64,000 bases of DNA. Origin: Cichorium intybus (Eukaryota; Streptophyta; Magnoliopsida; Asterales; Asteraceae). Positions within the stretch are counted from its first letter, which is position 1; each line of letters opens with the position of its first letter. Of the stretch, positions 19,621-32,591 are shown in pieces. A program made the translations under genes and the position numbers. Under the pieces are notes generated by a model. That model did no database searches. It was not told where the DNA came from and was given only the letters and a program-made list of their open reading frames with translations. The DNA is taken from the NCBI GenBank assembly GCA_023525715.1, contig CM042010.1:81593894-81657893 (forward strand), read 5' to 3'.

Positions 19621-20274
19621 ATACTCATCTGCATCTTGTCGGAGTGTAGTTTTAAATTTCATAAAACTCGTACGTATAACTAAAATAGTACTTATATTTG
19701 TATCTTCCGAAATATGGCTTTAATTTCCATAAAACCCGTAGAGAAATAGTGTAAACATTCTTAGTGATATAGTGAAAACCCATAGTGTCATAGTGAAAAA
19801 CCCATAGTGTAATAGTGAAAGTTCTTGTAATATGATAGCGATATACGTTTCGTAGTGAAATAGTGAAAATTTTTGTTTGAATCTTTGAAAAGTATACCAT
19901 GTAGTTTCACATTTAAGTGAAACCATTTGAAAATGTTTTCTACAAATACAGGACGTTCGTTATTAATTTGTGAGTTATTATAACATTGCTATGACCTAGT
20001 GACCTGGCACGACGTTCTTCAGGCGTCGTAATAGTGAAAGACATTTGTCACCCTTGACCCGTCGGTCGTAGTTGTAGCGAACAACCATAGGTGGGGATTG
20101 TCAATTCCATATAGATCTATATACAACTATCCCGCTCATACATGATTAAGGTTATAATCCAGGAATTTAAGATGTACTCTTTTTAGTACCGTGAAGCACT
20201 GTCTCACAATATTACCCAATGCAAATGTCATATCCTTTTTCGTAGCGTAGTGAATACCGTTTTGTATTGAAATG

Positions 20275-20470
20275 AAAATCCCTTATGATTGTAACTATCA
20301 AATTTGTTCCATGATAATTATAGTATATAAGTGTACTGAAATCCCTTTTGTATTTGTAATTATCAAAATGTCAATGATAATTATAGTGTGTAAGTGTACC
20401 GAAAACCCTTTTGTAGTTGTAATTATCAAAATATCAATGATAATTATAGTGTGTAATAATTATATTGTTA
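20275..20470. repeat. Three tandem units of about 62 bp in LTR E
   Basis: Units share AATGATAATTATAGTGTGTA then AGTGTACCGAAAACCCTTTTGT and TTGTAATTATCAAAAT. They recur at 27,700-27,890 in the other LTR and, more diverged, at about 46,840-47,020 in solo LTR G. Confidence 0.85.
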
Positions 20471-21972
20471 TATAATTATCTTTAGCGTATCTACCGTTTC
20501 TTGTCGTTCGTTCCATAAATTATACCCTTTATAATTTATATAATCATGTTTAATATGTTTACTGTTTGTTGTCGTTCGTTCCATAAATTATACCCTTTAT
20601 AATTTATATAAATGTTTCCCGTCGTATTGGTATATTTAGATCTAAAAGATGTCGATGAGTTGAAATGCACGATTTCTTACATCTAAAACACTAAATATAT
20701 ACATGTCGAAGATAGTTTTAAAGTTCATACAATATGTCATGGTAAAAAGTTTATTTTAGTCATTTTATTTAAGTGGTGGCAACACTTTTTAAACCTCATC
20801 ATTTTATAGGAAATAATAGTGATTTTTCTAAATGGTCATTCTTGTACTTATTACTAAAAATATAGTTCGTTTCGTTTTAAATACCAACTTCTTTATAAAA
20901 TAACATTTCCAAAACTTATTATGACATTATAAGTCCAAAAGTCATTATTACGTCGTAATAACAATCTTTTTACTAAATAGTAATTTTGACGTAAAGATAG
21001 TGGCATGTTGTTTACTTAGACCATTTTAATAAGTGTATTTTCACATCCTTTGTCAAATATTCATATAAAGTATCATTTCCATGACCATTTTGTCAACCAC
21101 ATAAACTATAAAGTTTTGTTGGTGACAATAAGTGTAAACGTCTAGATGGTTATTTCCTTTGACTAAATGTGTATTATAGCTTGTCATAATCCATTTTGTT
21201 TGTGCCAATCACTTTATAATAAGATGACTAAACCATGAACACATAATATTTCAAGAACATATCATAAACTTTTCATATAAACATCATATTTATGGTTAAA
21301 CTTGTATTCTCCTCCTAAAACTTGGATAAAAGCGAAAATGAGGGGTATGAACTCACCTTGAGTGGTGGATCTAAGGTTTCTTGGTGAGAGAGTGAAGAGT
21401 TTGGCTCTAGGACTCGGAGGACTCTTGGACAAAGCTATTATCCAAAGGATTCCCGTGAGTAATTGTGTGTAAAAGAGTAAATGAAAGTATCAAGAGCTTT
21501 AAAACTACTAGATGATCATGACTTACCAAGATGATTTGTAAGATTCTTGAGGATGATGAAGGATGGAGCTCAAGGACCTTTGAACAAAGCTAATACCCAA
21601 TGGATTTGGTGGATGTTAGTGTGTGTAAAAGAGATGAAATTGGTATTAGAAGTCTTAGAATCACTAGATGAACACTACTTACCAAATTTGACTTGAAAAG
21701 CCGTTGAAAGACTTATAAATCTCTTGGAAATGGAAGAACCTTGAGAGTATGAGAGGAAGGTGTTTTGGAACCATGAATCAAGTGAGCCAAGGGCTCTTGG
21801 GGTCGAGATTTATAAGAAAGGTGAAGGTGGTGGTGATCTTGCATGGGAACCATGCAAGATCTAGCATATCTTATATAATAATCAAATGTATACTTTTTAT
21901 ATTATTATAATAGATTTCATATCTTATGAAGAGATGGTGAAGGTGAGAGTAGGGTGGCATAGGTCGGCCCAT

Positions 21973-21990
21973 GGGGTGGGGGTAGGGTAG
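21973..21990 (+). other. G-rich tract at the LTR E truncation point
   Basis: GGGGTGGGGGTAGGGTAG, equivalent to 29,389-29,408 and 48,478-48,496 in the other two LTRs. In this copy the LTR stops here and jumps to pol-end sequence. Confidence 0.8.
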
Positions 21991-22086
21991 GCATTGGTTA
22001 CGGGAATTTCGTCCCGAAATTGGTCACATCATCCCCCGTTAAAGGGAATTTCGTCCCGAAATTTAGTTTTAGGCATTGGTTACGGG
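21989..22086. repeat. Duplicated PPT-proximal segment of element E
   Basis: AGGCATTGGTTACGGG occurs at 21,989-22,004 and 22,071-22,086, and GGGAATTTCGTCCCGAAATT at 22,002-22,021 and 22,044-22,063. Between them is a polypurine tract (sense TTAACGGGGGATGATG). The duplication accompanies the loss of the LTR end. Confidence 0.75.
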
Positions 22087-22625
22087 GTCTCCGGGGATAA
22101 ATGGAGGTACTTCTGTTTCATTTGATCCTCACGTTCTGAGGTAAACTCGGGTTCCCGCTTAGCGTTCCAGCGGACCTTTACAATCGGAATGCGACTTTGT
22201 TTTGTTCTCTTACTTCCCTATCCATGATCTCCACTGGTTCCTCTATAATGTGCAAGATCTCGTCTAAAGAAATGACCAAGGTTTCATCAGATAGACATTT
22301 CTTGAGATTTGACACGTGAAAGGTGTTGTGCACTTTGCTTAGCTTCGGGGTACTGAAGCTTTTAGGCTACATGACCAAATTCTGGCTAGAATTTCGAAAG
22401 GTCCTATATGCCTTGGGTTAAGCTTTCCCCTTTTATCGAAACATATCATTCCCTTCCAAGGGAGACCTCTAACATGACTCGGTCACCCACTTGGAATTCT
22501 AGAGGCTTGCGTCTTTTGTCTGCGTGGCTCTCCTGCCGATCACGAGGCACTTTTAGTCGTTCTCGTTTCCACTCAGGTATTACCGGTTGTTGCAACAGTC
22601 CCGAGGGATTCTAGTATTCAACCTT
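22087..22625 (-). pseudogene. Element E integrase C-terminal region
   Basis: In sense orientation decayed frames give PEWKRERLKVPRDRQ, ADKRRKPLEFQVGDRVMLEV then SPWKGM, and KRGKLNPRHIGPFEIL, the usual C-terminal integrase/GPF motif of gypsy elements. The catalytic core (DRLTKSAHF to AYHPQTDGQSER in relatives) is missing between this segment and the zinc finger at about 22,640, so a large internal deletion is present. Confidence 0.8.
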
Positions 22626-23335
22626 AACCTTTGTACATGTTAAACATTTGCTTACGAAGGTGGCGATTTCTGCCTTCATGTTCGTCCACCAGTACAACAT
22701 CTTCAAGTCGAGGTACACCATGTCCGACCTAGGATGAACGAAATATCTTGTCTTGTGAGCCTCTTCTAGGACCAACTCTCTGAAGCCACCAAACTTTGGT
22801 GTCTAGATTCAGTCCATGAAGCATCGTGTCCCGTCCTCCCTGAGTTCGAAACTTTTGTCAATTCCCAAAGAGCTTCACTGGTGACGTTCTTTGGTTTCAG
22901 GGCCTCAAGCTGTGCATCCCTGATTTGGGTAGGAAGGTGCGAGTGTATGGTAGTCCATAGTGACTTTACTTGACGTCCTGAGTATTCTATTTGGCTCAAA
23001 GCATCTGCTACCATGTTTGCTTTGCTCGGGTGATAACGAATATCACATTCGTAGTCGTTTAGTAACTCGACCCATTTCCGTTGCCTCATGTTGAATTCTT
23101 TCTGGTTGAAGATGTGATGGAGACTCTTGTGGTCTATGAAAATCGTACCCTTTGTTCCGTGATGTCTCCGTATCTTTAGCATGAATACCACGGCTCCCAA
23201 CTCAAGGTCGTGAGTGATGTAGTTGACCTCGTGAGGCTTGAGTTATCTAGAAGCATATTCAATGTCTTTCTCTCTTTGTATGAGCACGCATCCCAAACCT
23301 TGTTTTGATGCGTTATAATACACAACAAAATCATC
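22626..23335 (-). pseudogene. Element E RNase H and integrase zinc-finger remnant
   Basis: Sense frames include VVFMLKIRRHHGTKGTIF, IDHKSLHHIFNQKEFNMRQR, RYHPSKANMVADALSQIEYS, and then a frame change leading to the zinc-finger words MKAEIATFVSKCLTCTKVK at about 22,640-22,680. Several frame changes and stops separate them. Confidence 0.8.
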
Positions 23336-23399
23336 CACGCCTTTTGGAAGAGATAAGATTGGCGTGCTGCACAACATTTGCTTTAGTGTCTGAAAGGTA

Positions 23400-24340
23400 A
23401 CCTCTTGTTTGTCTTCCCAGTCGAAAATGACACCTTTCTACGTCAATGGTGTGAGAGGTTTCACTATCTTGGAGAAGTTCTTGATGAATCTTCGGTAGTA
23501 ACCAGTAAGACCCAAAAATTGACGTATCTCAGTCGGGGTTCTTAGTATCTCCAAATTTTCTATTGCTTTGATCTTGGATGGATCGACATGAATCCCTTCT
23601 TGGCTACCCATATGGTCCAAGAAGTCTACTTTTCGTATCTAGAATTTGCATTTTGAGAATTTGGCATACAATTTCTCTTTTCTGAGTAGTTCCAAGATTA
23701 AACGCAGGTCTTGACCGTGTTCTTCTTCGTTTCGTGAATATATCAATATATCATCGATAAATATAATCACGAATTCGTCTAAGAATGGTCTGCATACTTG
23801 GTTCATAAGATACGTGAATAATGCGGGGGCGTTGGTTAATCTGAATGGCATCACGACAAATTGGTAATAACCATAACGTGTTCTAAGCGTTGTCTTCGTA
23901 ATGTCATCTTCTTGAACTCTAAGTTGATGATACCCAAACCTCAAATCGGTTTTTGAAAAGTTACAGATCCTTGTAACTAATCGAATAGGTTATCAATTCT
24001 TGGAAGTGGGTATCTGTACTTGACAGTCAACTTGTTCAATCCTGTATAGTCAATACACATTCTAAAGGATCCATCCTTCTTTCCACAGATAAAACCGGTG
24101 CTCCCCAAGGGGAGAAGCTCGGTCTAATGAATCCTTTTTCTAGTAGTTCGTGTAGTTGACTAGATAGCTCCTGCATCTCTGCTGGGCCAGTCTGTATGGA
24201 GACTTTGCTACTAGGGGTCGTTCTCGGGATCAAGTCGATTCTGGAGTCGACCTGTCGTGTTGGTAGTATCCCTGGAAGATCTTCTGGAAACACATCAGGA
24301 TAGTCACGGACTTTTGGTATGTCTACGATTTCCTTCATTT
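23400..24340 (-). pseudogene. Element E reverse transcriptase remnant
   Basis: Sense order: RDYPDVFPEDLPGILPTRQV and WGAPVLSVER (24,036-24,338), then after a frame change RFGYHQLRVQEDDITKTTLR, MPFRLTNAPALF and the catalytic FIDDILIYS (23,639-23,944), then QFLGLTGYYRRFIKNFSKIV (23,438-23,620). The active-site Asp pair is intact but the frame is broken at least three times. Confidence 0.9.
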
Positions 24341-26408
24341 CCTTCTGCTATCCATGACGTGGGCTATGAAAGCATAGGAATCCCATCCTACTACTCTACT
24401 ATGACGAAATTTCATCCAATGCTGACAAGGTGTTGCACAATTTCATAGCTATATACAGTGTAGAATTAAATAGGCCTTCGAATAATAGATCCTACCTTAG
24501 GGCAACAACCAAACAAGGAACATGCAATAAGGCCAAATCGGGTATTCTCAGACCATTCAATTTCCTACTGTATACAACTTTAATGGTACTTATACACACA
24601 ATGAGGGTTTCATTATTAGGTAAGTTTTTCTAGAGGTACGTATTACGGATAGGCGGCGAAGTTTTTGGTGTCTCTCTAGACGTAAGGACTATTCAAATAT
24701 CGTCTACCAATCAATTTACGAAATGATCGAGGATTTCTGGAGTTACGATTACTGTTGCGGGTACTCTCACCACAATGGAACCATATTCGAAGAATGTGTT
24801 TAGGGAGGGTCATTGTCTCTAGTGAAGACGGTGAAAGTCCATGATGAAATAAGTAACTTCATCGTTATCAAAATGCGTCGTAACTTCAAGTGAATAAAGG
24901 TACTCTTGTGATAACCAAACGAAGTAGTAAGACAATGAAGAAGTTCATTATGATAAATCGTCAATGAGGGAACTCATATAGAACTATTTTGGTTATTATT
25001 TCGATAAATTATCCGACTGTTTAAGTGAATCCAATTGCAGATAGCAAGGAGTCAGAAAAATATGAGTTTAGGAGTTAGAAACTTATTGGAAATCGTAAGG
25101 TAGAATGCTACCTTAAAGGAAGGTGTGAAAGTATTGATCATTGAAAATAGGTACATTCTCAATTTAGTGATTCTAGTAAAACAATCCTTTGGAGGATAGA
25201 GAATCGTACACTTAAAACTTTCCCTCCTCAAAGTAGAGGACATGACGAATTATTTGTACAACGTTTCATGGTGTGAATGTAGTTCCGTACCTTCTATAGA
25301 GTCAACAGTTATATTATAGGTTTGTCGTGTGGCATAAGCGGATGTAATCCTTGACGACAATAAGGATATCAGCAATGTCAGAGGGACTCAAATGAATGTA
25401 CGAAATGATACGGGTCGAATAAGAACTCCAAGTTATAGAAAGTTTATGCATTTCAACGAAGTGCGAAGTTGGACCGGGAATGAAAAGCGTAAGGCCGAAG
25501 ATTGTTCTAGAAACATGTAAATAATTTGGAAAGTGTAAGATGATGGTACAAATGAGGATATCACTAGTATTTCTTAGGGCCCTGAAGTAAAACTCAGAGA
25601 TTTTGACATAAGGGGAAGCGGTTTGTGCACTGGATTACGATACACAAAGTAAAGTTGGTCAAGTAAACATCCCCAAAAGAGAGGGTTTAAAATCAAGAGA
25701 TATCCTAGCTTAAATCTTAAGCTCAAGGTGGAAACAATCCTAAGGCTAAAATCATAGCGCGAAAGGAAGTCTCACGTATCGGTCAACTATGGGTTAAACT
25801 TCTGTGTCTCCTCGTGAGTCATATCGAGAATACTCGTCAATGGTTTTCAAGTCGTGACTACTCATGGCGACTCAACTGTCCCTTAACGCGTAGCTCCTGT
25901 TGTCTCCCTTGCCGACATCAGAACCCTTTTCTTAGTCGTAACTCAGGTACGTAGACGATAAAGAGGTATTGCGATAATGTTGATACTAGTGTTGACTTAG
26001 GATTGTCAATAGTGGTTCTTAATAATACTAATACTTATCGAAGTATTTATGTTAAACATTGACGTGGTTACTAATTCCTGTGTGATTCCCGAGTTTTTAC
26101 TCCGTTGTCCATTATGCCCACACTTAGTTATATGACGGTCAAATCGTAGTTAAACGTAGTTGATCAGGCTACGTCTTCCCATGATTTAAAAACATATTAT
26201 ACTAAGTCTAATCATAAATTTCAACTTAAACTCAACCGTTCTTGTATTGTGATACTATCTCTGTTTATATATGTATACTTTTATACGAATATCACTATAT
26301 TCTAAAAGTATTGTCGTATGTTTAAAATTTTTAGCAGAGGTATAAGTCCCCGTATCTATAGTTATATTTCTTACATGGAAGAATATACTTAGTTCGCTAT
26401 AGCCAATT
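24341..26408 (-). other. Element E leader region, no gag recognised
   Basis: This 2.1-kb interval between the RT start and the PBS should contain gag and protease. I find no CCHC knuckle, no DSGA protease motif and no long open frame on either strand. It is probably the 5' untranslated leader joined to pol by deletion. Confidence 0.55.
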
Positions 26409-26420
26409 GCTCTGATACCA
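26409..26420 (-). other. Primer binding site of element E
   Basis: Sense TGGTATCAGAGC next to the TGTCACACC border at 26,424. Initiator Met-tRNA type. Confidence 0.9.
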
Positions 26421-26423
26421 ATC

Positions 26424-29400
26424 TGTCACACCCCCAAACCACGATGGCGGAATCGTCGGAGGGTGGAACGGCACATAGTATCACAACCATTGCATACATT
26501 GAAACATAAGTAGATAAACAACCATCATACATTCTAATTGGAAATTTACATTGTTCAATAATATGTTGTTAGACCAATTACATTATGATATCAAAATAAT
26601 CAAAAGAGACGTCTTCGCGTCCCATCCAGAGGTTAGTCGTACCTGGCTAATTGTTACATGAGAATACAAGTAATTTTACAAGTGTCAACATTACGTTGGT
26701 GAGTTCATAATATTTTTGTAGTGAGAAATATAGCGATTCCTTTGTAAAAGCTCGTAGTGTAATAGCGAAAACGTTCGTAGTGTAATAGTGAAAACGTTCG
26801 TAGTGTAATAGTGAAAAGCTCGTAGCGTAATAGTGAAAAACATTCATAGTGTAATAGCGGAAAGCTCGTAGCGTAATAGTGAAAACGTTCGTAGTGAAAT
26901 AGTGAAAAGCTTGTAGCGTAATAGTGAAAACGTTCATAGATTAACGGTGAAAAGCTCGTAGTGAAATAGTGAAAACGTTCGTAGAGTAATAGTGAAAGCT
27001 CGTAGTGAAATAGTGAAAACGTTCGTAGAGTAATAGTGAAAAGCTCGTAGTGTAATATGAAAACCATACTCATCTGCATCTTGTCGGAGTGTAGTTTTAA
27101 ATTTCATAAAACTCGTATGTATAAGTAAAATAGTACTTATATTTGTATCTTCCGAAATGTGGCTTTAATTTCCATAAAACACGTAGAGAAATAGTGTAAA
27201 CTTTCTTAGCGTAATAGTGAAGTGTAAACTTTCTTAGCGTAATAGTGAAAACCCATAGTGTCATAGTGAAAAACCCATACTGTAATAGTGAAAGTTCTCG
27301 TAATATGATAGCGATATACGTTTCGTAGTGAAATAATGAAACCATTTGAAGATGTTTCCTACAAATACAGGACGTTCGTTGTTTATTTGTGAGTTATTAT
27401 AACCTTGCTATGACCTAGTGACCTGGCACGACGTTCTTCAGGCGTCGTAATAGTGAAAGACATTTGTCACCCTTGACCCGTCGGTCGTAGTTGTAGCGAA
27501 CAACCATAGGTGGGGATTGTCAATCCCATACAGATCTATATACAACTATCCCGCTCATACATGATTAAGGTTATAATCCAGAAATTTAAGATGTACTCTT
27601 TTTAGTACCGTGAAGCACTGTCTCACAATATTACCCAACGCAAATGTCATATCCTTTTTCGTAGCGTAGTGAATACCGTTTTGTATTGAAATGAAAATCC
27701 TTTATGTTTGTAACTATCAAATTTGTCCATGATAATTATAGTATATAAGTGTACCGAAAACGCTTTTGTATTTGTAATTATCAAAATGTCAATGATAATT
27801 ATAGTGTGTAAGTGTACCGAAAACCCTTTTGTATTTGTAATTATCAAAATATCAATGATAATTATAGTGTGTAATAATTATATTGTTATATAATTATCTT
27901 TAGCGTATCTACCGTTTCTTGTCATTCGTTCCATAAATTATACCCTTTATAATTTATATAATCATGTTTAGTATGTCTACTGTTTGTTGTCGTTCGTTCC
28001 ACAAATTATACCCTTTATAATTTATATAAATGTTTCCTGTCGTATTGGTATATTTAGATCTAAAAGATGTCGATGAGTTGAAATGCACGATTTCTTACAT
28101 CTAAAACACTAAATATATACATGTCGAAGATAGTTTTAAAGTTCATACAATATGTCATGGTAAGAAGTTTATTTTAGTCATTTTATTTAAGTGATGGCAA
28201 CACTTTTTAAACCTCATCATTTTATAGGAAATAATAGTGATTTTTCTAAATGGTCATTCTTATACTTATTACTAAAAATATAGTTCGTTTCGTTTTAAAT
28301 ACCAACCACTTTATAAAATAACAGTTCCAAAACTTATTATGACATTATAAGTCCAAAAGTCATTATTACGTCGTAATAACATTCTTTTTACTAAATAGTA
28401 ATTTTGACGTAAAGATAGTGGCATGTTGTTTACTTAGACCATTTTAATAAGTGTATTTTCACATCCTTTGTCAAATATTCATATAAAGTATCATTTCCAT
28501 GACCATTTTGTCAACCACATAAACTATAAAGTTTTGTTGGTGACAATAAGTGTAAACGTCTAGATGGTTATTTCCTTTGACTAAATGTGTATTATAGCTT
28601 GTGATAATCCATTTTGTTTGTGCGAATCACTTTATAATAAGATGACTAAACCATGAACACATAATATTTCAAGAACATATCATAAACTTTTCATATAAAC
28701 ATCATATTTATGGTTAAACTTGTATTCGCCTCCTAAAACTTGGATAAAAGCGAAAATGAGGGGTATGAACTCACCTTGAGTGGTGGATCTAAGGTTTCTT
28801 GGTGAGAGAGTGAAGAGTTTGGCTCTAGGACTCGGAGGACTCTTGGACAAAGCTATTATCCAAAGGATTCCCGTGAGTAATTGTGTGTAAAAGAGTAAAT
28901 GAAAGTATCAAGACCTTTAAAACTACTAGATGATCATGACTTACCAAGATGATTTGTAAGATTCTTGAGGATGATGAAGGATGGAGCTCAAGGACCTTTG
29001 AACAAAGCTAATACCCAATGGATTTGGTGGATGTTAGTGTGTGTAAAAGAGATGAAATTGGTATTATAAGTCTTAGAATCACTAGATGAACACTACTTAC
29101 CAAATTTGACTTGAAAAGCCGTTGAAAGACTTGGAAATCTCTTGGAAATGAAAGAACCTTGAGAGTATGAGAGGAAGGTGTTTTGGAACCATGAATCAAG
29201 TGAGCCAAGGGCTCTTGGGGTCGAGATTTATAAGAAGGGTGAAGGTGGTGGTGATCTTGCATGGGAACCATGCAAGATCTATCATATCTTATGTAATACA
29301 AATGTATACTTTTTATATTATTATAATAGATTTTATATCTTATGAAGAGATGGTGAAGGTGAGAGTAGGGTCGCATAGGTTGGCCCATGGGGTGGGGGTT

Positions 29401-30096
29401 GGGTAGGGTTTAGCCTTTTATAAAATATAAACTTGTTTTATATAAATATAGGTGTTTTTATAAAAATCGATAAAACAATTTGCATATTTTCGTAAGTTTT
29501 CAGAGATGTAATGACTAATAAATATGTAATTCCATATTATGCATAAAAAATTAGTAAACATATATTTATGTTGATTCCTAATTCATTAGGCGAAGATATA
29601 CGCGTTTAAGCACGGTATTCTTCCGATTACGCAGTATTTGGTATTTTACCGAAAAAATAATCTGGCTATGAAATTAAATACTAGACCATATTACGTTTCA
29701 TAATATATGTTCCCTCATTTCATATTTAATGTTTAAGACACCACGTAATGCGTTTTAATGCCTGATCCTGTGTACATTTATTGTTCCCAGCGACTGAACT
29801 GCTGTAACTTATACATGCGAACTCCGTTTTCGACGTTCTACATGTCTACGGATTCGTGAAAACGAACACATCATTTCATGAATATTATTTATATCAAAAT
29901 AATGTTTGTGTGATTATCGAATTTGTACGCTACTGTAATTTATTATACGTAAATATAGCATTTACTCGATAAATGTTTTCAACTAGCGTGTGTAGTATTA
30001 TAATATTCAACAATACAATATGAAGGTTATGAAAATTACATTTCAACATGTTAACATAATGTACGCTTTAGTTGACTGATTTTGACGGTTGTCACA
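26424..30096 (-). repeat. 5' LTR of element E (3.67 kb)
   Basis: TGTCACACCCCC...GGTTGTCACA on the plus strand, complete. It contains the tandem CGTAGTG array (26,750-27,060), the 62-bp units (27,700-27,890) and a G-rich tract (29,389-29,408). The ends and overall order match solo LTR G, although the internal tandem arrays differ. Confidence 0.95.
29389..29408 (+). other. G-quadruplex-capable tract in LTR E
   Basis: GGGGTGGGGGTTGGGTAGGG has four G-runs with loops of one or two bases. It is positionally conserved in three LTRs of this family. Confidence 0.7.
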
Positions 30097-30101
30097 AAAC
30101 A

Positions 30102-30615
30102 TCAGGAAAATCCCGAACCACCGGTATATCACCTGCTTTCTGCTGTGGCTTCTTTTCTCGCGCGTCTAAATCATAAGCCACAAATCCCGATCCTCCATGT
30201 TGAAATTGTCTGCGTGCCCTAGCAGCTGAACATAAAACTGCACCTCGATTCTTTCTCTAGCCCTGCACAACCAGCTCTCCCCCACTTGGGGTTTGAATCC
30301 ACACTCGTTTGTTCTTACAATCAATCCATGATTGATGCTGACCCAACCAATCCATATCGATGATGACTCGAGAGTCACTCAACGGTATAGGGATGAGATC
30401 GATCGGAAACTTTATTCCTTGAATCACTACTTCACATCCCTGATAAACACTAGTCGCTTGCACGGTTTTATCATCCGCAATTTCTACTTCTAACGGCCGA
30501 TGAAGAGTTCCTAAAGCAATACTGAAACCCTTTCCCAACACGGCAGACACAAAAGAATGACTAGCACCCGAATCAAATAGTACAAAGGTAGGCGTAGAGT
30601 TGACTAAGAAAGTTC
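30102..30615 (-). pseudogene. Element A aspartic protease region
   Basis: In sense orientation the protease active site LFDSGASHSFVS is at about 30,550-30,585, followed by VIIDMDWLGQHQSWIDCKNK (GMDWL in most relatives; the Gly is Asp here) and a C-terminal tail reaching the E insertion at 30,101. It would cut the Gag-Pol precursor. The frame is open for about 97 codons from the first Met, and a frame change follows near 30,257. Confidence 0.85.
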
Positions 30616-30829
30616 CTAATCAAAGCATAATAGACACATTAATTACACACACCACAAACACGAGGCAAGTAAAGAAAGAGTACCCGTAACTACGTCGGGC
30701 GCATCATGTGCCTCCTCGACGGTCATGACGAATGCTCGACCCTTGGTCTTAGGGGCTTCCCCTTTCCCCTGCCTACCATCGGTAATTCGGAGAGTAGTGG
30801 GTGCTGGATTCTGAACCACTCCCTAAGTC

Positions 30830-31000
30830 AGACGGGGACACTGGGCCTTGAAGTGGCCTACCTTATTACAATTAAAACAAATCTTGACCTCTTGCCGACA
30901 ATCTTTAGCATAGTGGCCCTCCTTTCCACACTTATGGCATATTAACACCCAGCAACGCCCCTCATGATTCCTTCCACATTTACTACACTTACCATGGCTC
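30830..31000 (-). pseudogene. Element A gag zinc-knuckle segment
   Basis: The sense frame contains a C-x-x-C ... C array and a CFNCNKVGHFKAQCP CCHC knuckle, preceded by CHKCGKEGHYAKDC. This is the nucleocapsid region of Gag. It is out of frame with the upstream capsid ORF ending at 31,029. Confidence 0.75.
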
Positions 31001-31028
31001 TTTTGCCCTTGCTTTCCCTAATCTGCCC

Positions 31029-31823
31029 CTAAAATTTCTTTGACGCCTGCTGAGTCTGAGTAGGCGCCGGACGCTTCTGCCTTTGTTGGGTTTCCAATTC
31101 CAACTCTCGGGCCCAAGCGGCCGCTATCATATCAGTAAGAGTTTGGTGCCTAGCAGCAGATACAAATTCCCGAATGTCTGTGCGAAGCATCGCCAAATAT
31201 CGTGTCATCCTCATGCGCTCGGTTGCCGCAAACTCTGGACAGAAGAGTGCTCGCTCATTAAACTTTTTGGTGATCTCCGTCACCGTCTCAGTAGTCTGGG
31301 TCAGATTCAGGTATTCCTGCGTCAGGCGCTCCATTTCCACCTGTGGAACATACTCCAGTTTGAACTGTTCCTTGAATTGCGGTCACGTGATAGCATCCAA
31401 CTGAGCAGGGGTGAGATCTTTCGTTCGTATTTCCCACCAATCTTTTGCACCCTCTCTCAGAAGATTCACCACAAATGTTACCTTTGAGTTCTCAGGACAT
31501 GAACAGGTGCGGAAGGCACCCTCTACCGCGGAAATCCACTGCATACTGACAATCGGATCCCTGCCCCCATCGAACATCGAAGGCGAACAAGCCGAAAAAT
31601 CCTTATAACTTGCATCCCTAGCCCGTGATGTGCCCTGAGTAGCCAGTCGCTCCTCGAGCATTGCCCATAGCTTAGCTTTAATAGTACCAAAGAACTGAGG
31701 TATCGCAGCCAACACTTCTCGCGAGACCTCCTCCGCTATCAGGTTGCGGAGATTTTCATTAGTCGGTCCTCCCCCACTCGAGGTACCTGCATCTGGTCCA
31801 CCATTACTTCGAGTGACTGCCAT
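31029..31823 (-). pseudogene. gag: Element A gag (capsid region), one in-frame stop
   Basis: It begins MAVTRSNGGPDAGTSSGGGP at 31,823 and includes SMQWISAVEGAFRTCSCPEN and REGAKDWWE, the hallmark of retrotransposon gag (PF03732). A TGA at 31,383-31,385 replaces the Trp expected before PQFKEQF. The frame then continues as QEYLNLTQTTETVTEITKKF and MIAAAWARELELETQQRQKR to 31,029. Length and order are normal for a chromovirus gag. Confidence 0.9.
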
Positions 31824-32576
31824 TCTGAAATGCGCAATAATTTTAATATCAATGCCCGGGTCACTCCTATCTACCCAACTACTTGACTTTCTAGGACTTT
31901 GGTTGACTACTCTTGACTCAAGCGTGAATCCTGTGCTTTCGGTAATACTAGCCTGGTACTACCTTTCACACCTATTCGCCCTTGTTCCAAGTTCGTCAAT
32001 CATCCTCCTAAAATGTCACACACACACTAAACCATTTCCTATGACTCCTGCGGTCATGCACCGTGGTGCCTAATCTTTCCATCCCATACGTGCCTAAGAG
32101 AACTACTGCTAATGTCGTCGAGTCGCCTCACGGACGCACAGCCGCACACAATCAGAAATAAGATAGACGTCTGAATAACTGATTTACCCTAAAGTCACAA
32201 CCAAACAAGGAACAACCAGTAGGGCCAGACCAAGAATTCTTAGGCTATCTTACCCTAATTGTATATAACCTACCAACATTCATTAAGCAACCTAACGACA
32301 GTAGCATAAAATTCCAAAGCTGCACATATGGCACAAAACAGTCTACAGAGTAATTTATCCAAGAAATTTTACATCCTAACACAATACATTTTATCACATA
32401 ACACAAACTTGGCATGGGTAATTGGGAATCACAAAACTTACTTGAGCTCGGCTAACGGTTCGCATCACATCTTACTTTAAATTAACTTTCCAAAAGCATT
32501 TTCTTGACAAAAATCGCTCAGTCCTAAGTTTGAGTTTGGATTCCCAATATAGTTCATCCAAATCCCTCAAACCAAG
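31824..32576 (-). other. Element A 5' leader
   Basis: About 750 bases between PBS and gag start. No open frame of interest. It would be the packaging and leader region of the genomic RNA. Confidence 0.6.
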
Positions 32577-32590
32577 GCTCTGATACAAAT
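32577..32590 (-). other. Primer binding site of element A
   Basis: Sense TTTGTATCAGAGCC, one mismatch from the usual TGGTATCAGAGCC, directly inside the LTR border at 32,592. Confidence 0.85.
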
Positions 32591-32591
32591 T

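Larger units (their letters stand above)
15432..21989 (-). repeat. 3' LTR of element E, interrupted and truncated
   Basis: Starts TATCACACCCCC (the usual TGTCACACC with one change) and follows the 26,424 copy to about 15,610. It resumes at 19,181 with AGAGGTTAGTCGTACC and continues to 21,989. The terminal part matching 29,409-30,096 is absent, and the break lies in a G-rich tract. The 25 or so bases expected between the two halves are lost. Confidence 0.85.
15432..30096 (-). mobile_element. Ty3/gypsy LTR retrotransposon E with very long LTRs
   Basis: A 14.7-kb insertion in element A between protease and RT, with perfect AAACA duplications (15,427-15,431 and 30,097-30,101). Its 5' LTR is 26,424-30,096 (3.67 kb). 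The 3' LTR (15,432 to about 21,989) is broken by a 3.5-kb composite insert and lacks its last 670 bp or so. The internal region is only about 4.4 kb: decayed pol (RT, RNase H, integrase zinc finger and C-terminus) with no recognisable gag or protease and most of the integrase core deleted. A solo LTR of the same family is at 45,569-49,186. Confidence 0.9.

Noticed and set aside
19092..19662. Long overlapping minus-strand ORFs rich in FHYYTTSFSLL repeats, and their copies at 26,647-27,079
   Set aside because: They are translations of the tandem array in LTR E in several frames. Each frame gives a similar repetitive peptide and the array is absent from solo LTR G.
29008..29388. 126-codon minus-strand ORF in LTR E
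   Set aside because: It lies in LTR sequence, is broken in the other E LTR and has no recognisable motif.
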